The position numbers and the translations under genes were made by a program. Of a stretch of 5,096 nucleotides of DNA, positions 1 to 5,096 are shown in pieces (positions within the stretch are counted from its first letter, which is position 1; each line of letters begins with the position of its first letter). Below the pieces are notes generated by a model that was not told where the DNA came from, made no database searches, and saw only the letters and a list, made by a program, of their open reading frames with translations. The stretch is from RGIG5327 sp045612485 (GTDB taxonomy: Bacteria; Verrucomicrobiota; Lentisphaeria; Victivallales; UBA1829), in contig JAZKZE010000032.1 of assembly GCA_045612485.1 (NCBI GenBank), positions 1 to 5,096 of the forward strand, in the 5' to 3' direction.

Positions 1-5
1 CTCAT

Positions 6-104
6 ACGCTCACAACTCCTTGTGAGCGTCCGCAAGGCGATTGCCCTGCGGTTCATTCGCACATCCACTGCGCGCTCGGCGGCAACCGCCTCGCCTGGCA
101 ACCG
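6..104. repeat. G+C-rich block of adjacent hairpins, possible interspersed palindromic element
   Basis: This stretch shows no supported gene but dense inverted repeats. Positions 6-15 pair perfectly with 20-29 (10 bp, loop CTCC). Positions 30-38 pair with 43-51 (nine positions, one A/C mismatch, loop GATT). CGCA at 58-61 pairs with TGCG at 69-72. GGCGG at 78-82 pairs with CCGCC at 86-90. GCGGTT at 48-53 can alternatively pair with AACCGC at 84-89, which would enclose the third hairpin. The octamer GGCAACCG occurs at 81-88 and 97-104. The block is clearly richer in G+C than the A/T-rich leader after it. It resembles the structured intergenic elements that recur in some Clostridia genomes, but that is an impression without a search. 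It could instead be a structured RNA or the trailer of a gene left of the window. The strand is undetermined. Confidence 0.45.
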
Positions 105-173
105 TACATTTCTCTTTTTTCCATGATTTTATGGGACAGCTGTGTTTTCAAAACAGTTTTATTCTGTAAAGAG

Positions 174-202
174 TTGTATTTTTTCTTATATGCGTGTAAA
201 TT
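174..202 (+). promoter_or_regulatory. candidate sigma-A promoter of the MFS gene
   Basis: A TTGTAT hexamer at 174-179 and a TAAATT hexamer at 197-202 are separated by 17 bp, the ideal spacing. They match the -35 and -10 consensus at about four of six positions each. The site lies 24 bp before the start codon in an A/T-rich leader, leaving a short 5' untranslated region with the ribosome binding site at 215-220. In A/T-rich DNA such matches arise by chance, so this is tentative. Confidence 0.35.
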
Positions 203-226
203 AATAAAATACGGAAAGGATGAAAA

Positions 227-1504
227 ATGAATAATACCCAAACTCTTGATCTGGAAAAAATCTGGAAAAAAAATCTCTTTGTGATTTGGCTTTCTCAATT
301 TCTTGCGATGGTGGGATTCGGCTGCTGTATGCCTTTTATTCCCCTTTTATTGCGGGAAAATCTGCATATAAATGATGATTCTGTACGGGGAATGTATGTA
401 TCGCTTTATTATCTTGCCGGGATGCTTTCCCTCTGTGTTGCCAATGCTGTCTGGGGGATGCTTGCGGACAGGTTCGGACGCAAGATCATGCTTTTGCGGG
501 CAAGTTTCGGGGCGGCTTTCATCTATCCTCTTCTGGCATTTGCTCCCAACTTCTGGGTGCTTGTCCTGATAAGATTTGTGTGTTCCTTCTTTTCCGGAAC
601 GGTCAATCCCGCCCAGACCCTTGCGGTAAGTACGGCTCCTTCCGAAAAACACGGCTTTGTGCTGGGGACGATCAGTACTGCCATTTGGAGCGGAAATATG
701 TGCGGCTATATGGGGGGGGGACTTATGGTGGAACATTTCGGCTATACAACGGCTTTCCTTACCTGTGGAGCGGTCTATTTTGTAAGCGGACTGATGATCC
801 TCTTCTTTGTTACAGAAAATTTCCAGAGGGCGGCTGCTGCAAAAAAGATCAAAAAAAGCAAAGGAAGTTTCAAAGAACTTGCCACGCCCGGTGTATTATG
901 GATATTGGGACTTTTTCTGCTTATGGGAGTTGCCCGCAGGATCGAACAGCCCTTTATTGCCATGCAGGTGGAACTTGTAAACGGGCACGGGAAAGCTGCC
1001 CTGTTTACCGGAATATCCAGTGCTGCGGCTGCCGCAGGCGGAGTGGTTTCCGGTATGCTGATAGGCTATTTGTGTGACAGATTCAAACCGGGGAAACTTT
1101 TGCTTCCTGTGCTGATCGTAAGCGGAAGTGCCACTCTCGCCCAGGCTCTTTCAGTCAATATTGAAATGCTGATCATTTCCCGTTTCTTCACCTATCTTGC
1201 CGCGGGAGGTCTTCAGCCCATATTGCAGATCCTTCTTACCAAAATCACCAGTCCCGACCGTCAGGGGACATTCTTTGGGTGGTCGGCAAGTGTGAATACT
1301 GCAGGCGGGATCATCTGTTCCTTCATCAGTGCCCCCACTGCTTATTTCTTCGGGGTACGGGGAATTTTTGTTGCGGCGGCAGTGATGCTTTTTGCCATGA
1401 TCCCCCTTATGATTCCTGCTTCCATCTGCTGCAAGAAGGAGGAGGCGGAGGAAATGGCAAGACGGGAAGCTGAAAAAGTGGAAAATTCCGTTCAGACTGC
1501 CTGA
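227..1504 (+). CDS. MFS transporter, probable drug/metabolite:H+ antiporter (DHA1-like)
   Basis: This 425-residue integral membrane protein has the usual length and about 12 hydrophobic segments of the major facilitator superfamily. The family hallmark motif A is visible after the second membrane segment as G-M-L-A-D-R-F-G-R-K (residues 77-86). A weaker copy, G-Y-L-C-D-R-F-K-P-G-K (280-290), begins the second half, as expected for the duplicated six-plus-six fold. A basic central loop (about 205-217, rich in Lys) separates the halves, and the tail after about 402 is charged (Lys/Glu-rich) and cytoplasmic. The general pattern resembles MdtG/TetA-like proton-driven exporters, but the substrate cannot be read from the sequence and sugar uptake is not excluded. 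The ATG start is preceded by AAAGGA (215-220) at 6 nt spacing. The gene converges on the AraC gene with a 9-bp gap and no obvious terminator between them. A run of nine G lies inside the gene at 712-720 (residues 162-165). Confidence 0.9.
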   Translation: MNNTQTLDLEKIWKKNLFVIWLSQFLAMVGFGCCMPFIPLLLRENLHINDDSVRGMYVSLYYLAGMLSLCVANAVWGMLADRFGRKIMLLRASFGAAFIYPLLAFAPNFWVLVLIRFVCSFFSGTVNPAQTLAVSTAPSEKHGFVLGTISTAIWSGNMCGYMGGGLMVEHFGYTTAFLTCGAVYFVSGLMILFFVTENFQRAAAAKKIKKSKGSFKELATPGVLWILGLFLLMGVARRIEQPFIAMQVELVNGHGKAALFTGISSAAAAAGGVVSGMLIGYLCDRFKPGKLLLPVLIVSGSATLAQALSVNIEMLIISRFFTYLAAGGLQPILQILLTKITSPDRQGTFFGWSASVNTAGGIICSFISAPTAYFFGVRGIFVAAAVMLFAMIPLMIPASICCKKEEAEEMARREAEKVENSVQTA

Positions 1505-1513
1505 AAAAGATTT

Positions 1514-2296
1514 TTATTTCCATTTATTCCTGAAAGAGGTGGGACTTTCCCCTGTACGTTTTTTATAGAACGTGGAAAAATGGTATTGATCGGAAAAGGC
1601 AAGTCTTGCGGCGATCTCTTTTACGGAAAGCTGGGAATAGTGCAGAAGTCTCTGAGCCATTTCCAGCTTTTTCTGTAACAGATATTCCACCGGGGAACAG
1701 TTGCTGAAACGGTGGAAAAGCCTCACGGCATACGCCTGGGAGATATTTTCCTGCTGACAATATGCAGAAAGTTTAAAGGGTTTATCCAGACTTTCCTCAA
1801 TGGTCTTTTTGAGTTTCTGAACACTGCGCGGGATTTTTTCTTCTTTTCCTGCCATATGGGCACTGCATGCCTCCAGAAAACTGTGAAAAATCACAGAGGC
1901 TTTTTCGTGAAAACGGGGCATGGAACGGTCAAGGGCAAGGAAACTTTCAAAATAGGATTTGAGTTCCTTTGCATCCGGAATAAAATGGACTTTATCCAGA
2001 CAATAAAGGTTGAACAAATATTCCATAAAGGGACCGTCCACCACAAAACAGATTTTGTGCCAGGGATCATTTTTGTCCGGAAAATATTCGTGGGTACTGC
2101 CTTTATGCAGAAAATAGACACTGTCGGAGGGAATATAAAATTCTTCCCCGTTTGAGTGCAGATATCCGGCACCTTTTGTTACATATTCCACTGTACAGAC
2201 TTCGTAATTTTTTCTGCGTATGACCGGAGTCCTGCTGTCAGCCTGTACATTCTGAGCCAAATGGAATACAAAAGGAAAATTTGTTTGTCCAGTCAA
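1514..2296 (-). CDS. AraC-family transcriptional regulator with N-terminal cupin sensor
   Basis: This 260-residue protein has the normal two-part architecture and length of AraC/XylS regulators. Residues about 20-100 form the cupin-type ligand-binding domain, with the typical run from Y-E-V-C-T-V-E-Y to the I-P-S-D-S-V-Y-F-L strand and a P-W-H-K-I-C-F segment at 79-84. Residues about 162-258 form the two helix-turn-helix DNA-binding domain. Its second helix-turn-helix and signature run from S-V-K-E-I-A-A-R-L-A-F-S-D (224-236) through Y-H-F-S-T-F-Y-K-K-R-T-G-E-S-P (238-252). The only in-frame start is TTG at 2296-2294: no upstream in-frame ATG or GTG precedes the stop at 2329-2327, and AGGAG at 2311-2307 sits 10 nt before it. 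The gene is divergent from the oxidoreductase gene at 2436, the classic arrangement for a local regulator of that neighbour, probably with autoregulation. The ligand is unknown; a sugar-type effector is inferred from context. Confidence 0.92.
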   Translation of the reverse strand: MTGQTNFPFVFHLAQNVQADSRTPVIRRKNYEVCTVEYVTKGAGYLHSNGEEFYIPSDSVYFLHKGSTHEYFPDKNDPWHKICFVVDGPFMEYLFNLYCLDKVHFIPDAKELKSYFESFLALDRSMPRFHEKASVIFHSFLEACSAHMAGKEEKIPRSVQKLKKTIEESLDKPFKLSAYCQQENISQAYAVRLFHRFSNCSPVEYLLQKKLEMAQRLLHYSQLSVKEIAARLAFSDQYHFSTFYKKRTGESPTSFRNKWK

Positions 2297-2311
2297 TTTT
2301 ATACATCTCCT
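2294..2311 (-). promoter_or_regulatory. Shine-Dalgarno and TTG start of the AraC gene, with a decoy ATG
   Basis: On the minus strand AGGAG (2311-2307) is followed after 10 nt by TTG (2296-2294), which opens the regulator frame. An ATG at 2306-2304 abuts the AGGAG with no spacing and is out of frame with the regulator; its reading frame closes after 22 codons at 2238. The distances make TTG the workable start and suggest modest translation, as often seen for regulators. Confidence 0.6.
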
Positions 2312-2357
2312 GTAATAAAATTTACATCATAAATATACATATATTCAGAAAAAGTCA

Positions 2358-2385
2358 TTGATATTATTGTTTAATATATTACATT
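2358..2385 (+). promoter_or_regulatory. candidate promoter of the Gfo/Idh/MocA gene
   Basis: TTGATA (2358-2363) matches the -35 consensus at five of six positions and is followed after 16 bp by TACATT (2380-2385), a four-of-six -10 match. The -10 element would sit inside the 19-bp palindrome, so a protein bound there could control access of RNA polymerase. The surrounding DNA is very A/T-rich and offers alternative pairs, so the exact hexamers are uncertain. Confidence 0.3.
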
Positions 2386-2395
2386 AAATGTAATA
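2377..2395. promoter_or_regulatory. perfect 19-bp palindrome in the divergent spacer, candidate operator
   Basis: The sequence TATTACATT-A-AATGTAATA has two perfect 9-bp arms around one central base. It lies in the 139-bp spacer between the divergent AraC gene and the oxidoreductase gene, 41 bp before the latter's ATG. The same spacer carries further TACAT copies at 2302-2306, 2323-2327 and 2336-2340. The copies at 2302 and 2323 are 21 bp apart, two helical turns, a spacing common for AraC-family direct-repeat sites. Binding by the neighbouring regulator is inferred from position; a palindrome could also serve another repressor. Confidence 0.45.
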
Positions 2396-2435
2396 AAAAA
2401 TTTTTCAAGTGTGATAACAAAAAAAGGAAGAAAAA

Positions 2436-3707
2436 ATGGCTCAAAAAACTGTAAAGGAAGTAAAGAAAAAAGTCAATCTTGCTGTGATCGGTGTAAGCAA
2501 AAGAGGAGAAGGGATGCTCAATTTGCTTCTGGAAATGGAAGATGTGAATATCGTCGGGGTTTCCGACTGCTATGAGGACAGACTGAAAGCAGCTGTGGAT
2601 GCTGTGGTGAAAGCCGGGCAGAAAAAGCCTGTTGCCTCCACCGATTACAGAGATATCCTCAATATAAAGGGGCTTGACGGGATCTTTACTCCTTCCAGCT
2701 GGACAAGTCATGTTCAGATCTGTCTGGATGCTATGAATGCTGGAGTGTATGCTTCCATGGAAGTAGGCGGAGCCACCAGTATCCAGCAGTGCTGGGAATT
2801 GGTACGCACCTCCGAAAGAACCGGAAAACCCTGTATGCTTATGGAAAACTGTTGTTACGGAAGAGAGGAAATGGCGGTTCTCAATATGATTTCCAAAGGA
2901 CTTTTCGGAGAACTTGTCCATGCAGAGGGCGGTTACCGGCATGATCTGCGTGATGAGATCTGCCGGGGCCGCGAACTGCGTCATTACAGACTGGATAACT
3001 ATTTCAACCGTAACGGGGATGTATATCCCACTCACGATGTGGGCCCCATCTGCAAGTATCTGAATATCAACCGGGGCAACCGTATGATCACACTTTCTTC
3101 CATGGCATCCAAATCCTGCGGGCTGGAAGCATGGGTGGAAGATAATATGGAAAAACATGACTGCCTTGCGGAACTCAAAGGCAAAGATTTTGCCATGGGG
3201 GATGTGGTAGTCACCAATATCAAATGCGCACACGGCGAAACCATCACCCTTTTCCATGATACCTCTCTTCCCCGTCCCTACTCCCGCTGCAATCTTCTCC
3301 AAGGAACAAAAGGGATCTGGTCGGAAGATAAGAGAGGGGTATATTTCCCTGCGCTTGCCAAAAAACCGCACACCTGGGAATCTCTGGATGACTATTACAA
3401 AAAATATGAACACCCCCTGTGGAAAAAGTTCCGCAATGACGGCGTCAAAGGTGGTCACGGCGGAATGGATTTCCTCGTCCTGCGGGGATTTGTTGAAGCT
3501 ATCAAAAAACAGACCCAGACCCCCATCGACGTCTATGATACAGCTGCATGGATGGCAATAACTGCTTTGTCCGAAGAATCAGTGGCAATGGGCGGACACC
3601 CTGTGGCGATCCCGGACTTCACCGATGGAAAATGGATTAACAGAGAACCCATCGTGGAAGGGACATACTGTCTGGAAAAGGTTTGCAGACCGGGTAAGAC
3701 TCTCTGA
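2436..3707 (+). CDS. Gfo/Idh/MocA-family oxidoreductase, GH109 (NAD-dependent glycosidase)-like
   Basis: This 423-residue protein has the two-domain layout of the Gfo/Idh/MocA family. An N-terminal Rossmann fold begins at N-L-A-V-I-G-V-S-K-R-G-E-G (14-26), followed by D44 at the end of the second strand and E109-V-G-G at the position of the usual E-K-P motif. The C-terminal domain carries Y197-P-T-H200, N210-I-N-R-G-N-R, G339-G-H-G-G-M-D345 and D366-V-Y-D-T-A-A-W-M, all typical of the GH109 branch. Characterised members, such as bacterial alpha-N-acetylgalactosaminidases, use tightly bound NAD in an oxidation-elimination cycle, and the Tyr/His of the Y-P-T-H motif belongs to the active site. 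No signal peptide is visible, so the protein is probably cytoplasmic and acts on imported or intracellular sugars. The substrate is not determinable, and it may be a sugar dehydrogenase rather than a glycosidase. The start has AGGAAG (2425-2430) at 5 nt. It is divergent from the AraC gene and ends at its own terminator, suggesting a single-gene regulated unit. Confidence 0.85.
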   Translation: MAQKTVKEVKKKVNLAVIGVSKRGEGMLNLLLEMEDVNIVGVSDCYEDRLKAAVDAVVKAGQKKPVASTDYRDILNIKGLDGIFTPSSWTSHVQICLDAMNAGVYASMEVGGATSIQQCWELVRTSERTGKPCMLMENCCYGREEMAVLNMISKGLFGELVHAEGGYRHDLRDEICRGRELRHYRLDNYFNRNGDVYPTHDVGPICKYLNINRGNRMITLSSMASKSCGLEAWVEDNMEKHDCLAELKGKDFAMGDVVVTNIKCAHGETITLFHDTSLPRPYSRCNLLQGTKGIWSEDKRGVYFPALAKKPHTWESLDDYYKKYEHPLWKKFRNDGVKGGHGGMDFLVLRGFVEAIKKQTQTPIDVYDTAAWMAITALSEESVAMGGHPVAIPDFTDGKWINREPIVEGTYCLEKVCRPGKTL

Positions 3708-3731
3708 TAGCAGCATTCTCAGAATACTCAG

Positions 3732-3764
3732 GGCATTGTCCGTAAAGGATAATGCCTTTTTTTT
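3732..3764 (+). terminator. intrinsic terminator of the Gfo/Idh/MocA gene
   Basis: GGCATTGTCC (3732-3741) pairs with GGATAATGCC (3747-3756), giving a 10-bp stem with one G-U pair and a 5-nt GTAAA loop, followed directly by eight T (3757-3764). It lies 24 bp after the stop codon at 3705-3707 and separates this gene from the DUF362 gene. Confidence 0.9.
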
Positions 3765-3775
3765 ATTGCCGGAAC

Positions 3776-3803
3776 TTGTTTTTTGATCTTTTCTGTATAT
3801 ATT
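3776..3803 (+). promoter_or_regulatory. candidate promoter of the DUF362 gene
   Basis: TTGTTT (3776-3781) and TATATT (3798-3803) are separated by 16 bp and lie just after the upstream terminator, 45 bp before the ATG. The strong terminator implies the gene needs its own promoter. TATAAA at 3818-3823 is an alternative -10 element but lacks a good -35 partner. Confidence 0.35.
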
Positions 3804-3848
3804 ATTGCGGTAAGCTGTATAAATAAATCATTGATCCCGGAGGAGAAT

Positions 3849-4955
3849 ATGGGTATTTCCAAAGTGTATTTTACAGATTTCCGCACTGCCGGACACGGAA
3901 ACGGAGTTTTACCGAAACTGGAAAAACTGATGAAAAAAGCCGGTTTTGAAAATCTGGATTTCCGGAATCGTTTTGCCGCAATCAAACTGCATTTCGGGGA
4001 ATCCGGCAATATGGCATTTCTCCGTCCCCAGTACGCAAGGACTGTTGCCGAATATGTGAAAAGGCTTGGCGGAATTCCCTTTCTTACCGATTGCAATACT
4101 CTGTATGCCGGAAGCCGTAAAAATGCGGTGGAACACATTTACACAGCGGAAATGAATGGCTTTTCCCTTCTGGCGGCTTCCGCCCCCATCCTGATCGGCG
4201 ACGGACTTAAAGGCAGTGATGAAGTAAGTGTACCCATTCCTGATGGCATGCATCTTGCGGAAGCAAAGATCGGCAGACAGATCATGGATGCGGATATTTT
4301 CCTTTCCCTTACCCACTTCAAAGGACATGAAAAAATGGGATTCGGCGGTACGGTAAAGAATATCGGTATGGGGTGTGCATCCCGTGCCGGAAAAATGGAA
4401 CTGCACAGCGACGGCAAGCCGGTTGCAGAAAGGGATGTTTGTACCGGATGCGGTATGTGTATGCAGTATTGCGCCCACGGTGCGTTGAAAATGACAGATG
4501 GAAAGATGTTTGTGGATCATTCATGTTGTGCAGGTTGCGGAGGTTGTATCAGCAGATGTCCTGTTACAGCATTGCAGCCCACCTGGGATCAGGCAGACCG
4601 CCTGCTGGATGAAAAAACAGCGGAATATGCTTCTGCCGTCCTTTCCGGCAGACCCCACTTCCATATCAGCATATTGAACAATATCACGCCGGACTGTGAT
4701 TGTCACGGGGATAATGATGCGGCGATCCTGCCGGATATCGGTATGCTTGCTTCCTTCGATCCTGTGGCAATAGATCAGGCGGCAGCGGATCTCTGCAATG
4801 CCGCCCCGCGTATAGCTCACAGTCATCTTGAGGGAAAGAAGAATACCGGGGACGTATTCCATGATGCCCATGAAAGATCCCGTTGGCAGGATACTATTGA
4901 ACACGGGGAAAAAATCGGGCTTGGAAGCAGAAAATATGAGTTGATCCATCTTTAA
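3849..4955 (+). CDS. DUF362 domain protein with two [4Fe-4S] ferredoxin motifs
   Basis: This 368-residue protein combines a DUF362 domain with an inserted bacterial-type ferredoxin module. The DUF362 part begins with K46-L-H-F-G-E and continues through T155-H-F-K-G-H-E and G165-F-G-G-T-V-K-N-I-G-M-G-C-A-S-R-A-G-K to a C-terminal block D296-I-G-M-L-A-S-F-D-P-V-A-I-D-Q. The ferredoxin module has C198-x2-C201-x2-C204-x3-C208 and C227-x2-C230-x2-C233-x3-C237-P, enough for two [4Fe-4S] clusters. A further C283-D-C285-H motif lies in the segment N-I-T-P-D-C-D-C-H. The biochemical role of this family is not established; an electron-transfer or redox-enzyme role in the anaerobic cytoplasm is inferred. 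No signal peptide is seen. The ATG at 3849 is chosen because GGAGGAG (3839-3845) precedes it; an in-frame TTG at 3783 lacks a ribosome binding site and overlaps the likely promoter. It is flanked by terminators on both sides and looks monocistronic. Confidence 0.9.
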   Translation: MGISKVYFTDFRTAGHGNGVLPKLEKLMKKAGFENLDFRNRFAAIKLHFGESGNMAFLRPQYARTVAEYVKRLGGIPFLTDCNTLYAGSRKNAVEHIYTAEMNGFSLLAASAPILIGDGLKGSDEVSVPIPDGMHLAEAKIGRQIMDADIFLSLTHFKGHEKMGFGGTVKNIGMGCASRAGKMELHSDGKPVAERDVCTGCGMCMQYCAHGALKMTDGKMFVDHSCCAGCGGCISRCPVTALQPTWDQADRLLDEKTAEYASAVLSGRPHFHISILNNITPDCDCHGDNDAAILPDIGMLASFDPVAIDQAAADLCNAAPRIAHSHLEGKKNTGDVFHDAHERSRWQDTIEHGEKIGLGSRKYELIHL

Positions 4956-4962
4956 AAAAAGG

Positions 4963-5006
4963 GGCTGTTGCAAAACCTCAAAAAAGGTGAGCAACAGCCT
5001 TTTTTA
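4963..5006 (+). terminator. intrinsic terminator of the DUF362 gene, possibly bidirectional
   Basis: GGCTGTTGC (4963-4971) pairs with GCAACAGCC (4991-4999) in a perfect 9-bp stem, followed by seven T (5000-5006). The apical part can add a short ACCT/AGGT stem (4975-4978 with 4985-4988). A run of A (4954-4960) precedes the stem, so the same hairpin would also end with a U-tract if transcribed on the minus strand. It begins 7 bp after the stop codon. Confidence 0.88.
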
Positions 5007-5026
5007 TTGTTTGAGCTGAATATTGG

Positions 5027-5062
5027 AGGTATAACAGGTCATAACAGGGGAGAATTATACCT
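5027..5062. repeat. tandem ATAACAGG repeat inside an 8-bp inverted repeat
   Basis: AGGTATAA (5027-5034) is the exact reverse complement of TTATACCT (5055-5062). Between and overlapping the left arm, ATAACAGG occurs twice in direct orientation at 5031-5038 and 5041-5048, exactly 10 bp apart, about one helical turn. The segment lies after the terminator and before A/T-rich DNA (about 5062-5096) that could hold the promoter of a gene beyond the window. It may be an operator or leader structure, but no function can be assigned. Confidence 0.35.
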
Positions 5063-5096
5063 TATTTTATAAATACACAAGGCTATTTATTCCATT

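Noticed and set aside
1..105. CRISPR array or tRNA in the left-edge repeat block
   Set aside because: There are no regularly spaced repeat-spacer units, and no cloverleaf with T-loop and acceptor features can be drawn.
53..298. Small minus-strand open frame across the left leader and the start of the MFS gene
   Set aside because: It runs through the hairpin block and overlaps the well-supported MFS start. No domain or credible composition is seen.
580..1077. Second open frame of 165 codons inside the MFS gene on the same strand
   Set aside because: It is an out-of-frame shadow with many Cys and Arg and no domain. It matters only as the frame entered if the G9 tract gained one base.
1502..1516. 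A-run/T-run between the two convergent stop codons as a shared terminator
   Set aside because: The AAAAAGATTTTT stretch has no G+C stem, so it does not support an intrinsic terminator. Termination between these genes remains unexplained.
2379..3458. Long open frame of 359 codons on the minus strand, antisense to the oxidoreductase gene
   Set aside because: Its translation has no recognisable domain and is rich in Phe, His and Ile, as expected from the complement of the real gene. The plus-strand protein shows clear family motifs throughout.
3783..3848. N-terminal extension of the DUF362 protein from an in-frame TTG
   Set aside because: There is no ribosome binding site before the TTG and the segment overlaps the candidate promoter. 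The ATG at 3849 has a strong GGAGGAG and gives the expected N-terminus.
4961..4975. GGGGCTGTTGCAAAA resembles the terminal inverted repeats of some insertion sequences
   Set aside because: Its partner lies only about 20 bp away and is followed by a T-run, so an intrinsic terminator explains it. No transposase gene is present in the window.

Overview
The window (5,096 bp, about 45% G+C by eye) carries four complete protein genes and no recognisable rRNA, tRNA, CRISPR array or transposase gene. It looks like the chromosome of a low- to mid-G+C Firmicute, most likely a gut Clostridia/Lachnospiraceae-type anaerobe. The reasons are strong AGGAG-type Shine-Dalgarno sites, a TTG start, A/T-rich spacers with intrinsic terminators, a double-[4Fe-4S] DUF362 protein, and a GH109-like oxidoreductase of a form I associate with that family. 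The taxonomic call is inference, not a database result.

Layout. Positions 1-105 form a G+C-rich block of adjacent hairpins with no supported gene. At 106-226 lies an A/T-rich leader with a candidate promoter for a major facilitator superfamily (MFS) exporter-like protein (227-1504, +). An AraC-family regulator (1514-2296, -) converges on it with only 9 bp between the stop codons. The regulator is divergent from a Gfo/Idh/MocA-family, GH109-like protein (2436-3707, +). The 139-bp A/T-rich spacer between them holds a perfect 19-bp palindrome and several TACAT/ATGTA elements. A strong intrinsic terminator (3732-3764) ends that gene. A DUF362/ferredoxin protein (3849-4955, +) follows with its own ribosome binding site and, probably, its own promoter. 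It ends at a second, A/T-flanked, possibly bidirectional terminator (4963-5006). The last about 90 bp are non-coding, with a short tandem repeat inside an inverted repeat.

How the parts may work together. The clearest functional unit is the AraC regulator with the divergent oxidoreductase: a cupin-type sensor probably responds to a sugar or related small molecule and controls an NAD-dependent sugar-modifying enzyme. The MFS transporter may belong to the same response, but nothing in the sequence proves it. The DUF362 gene appears to be a separate single-gene transcription unit. I found no clear new multi-gene system. The points most worth following up are the hairpin block at the left edge, the palindrome/TACAT cluster, the G9 tract inside the transporter gene, and the repeat structure at the right edge.
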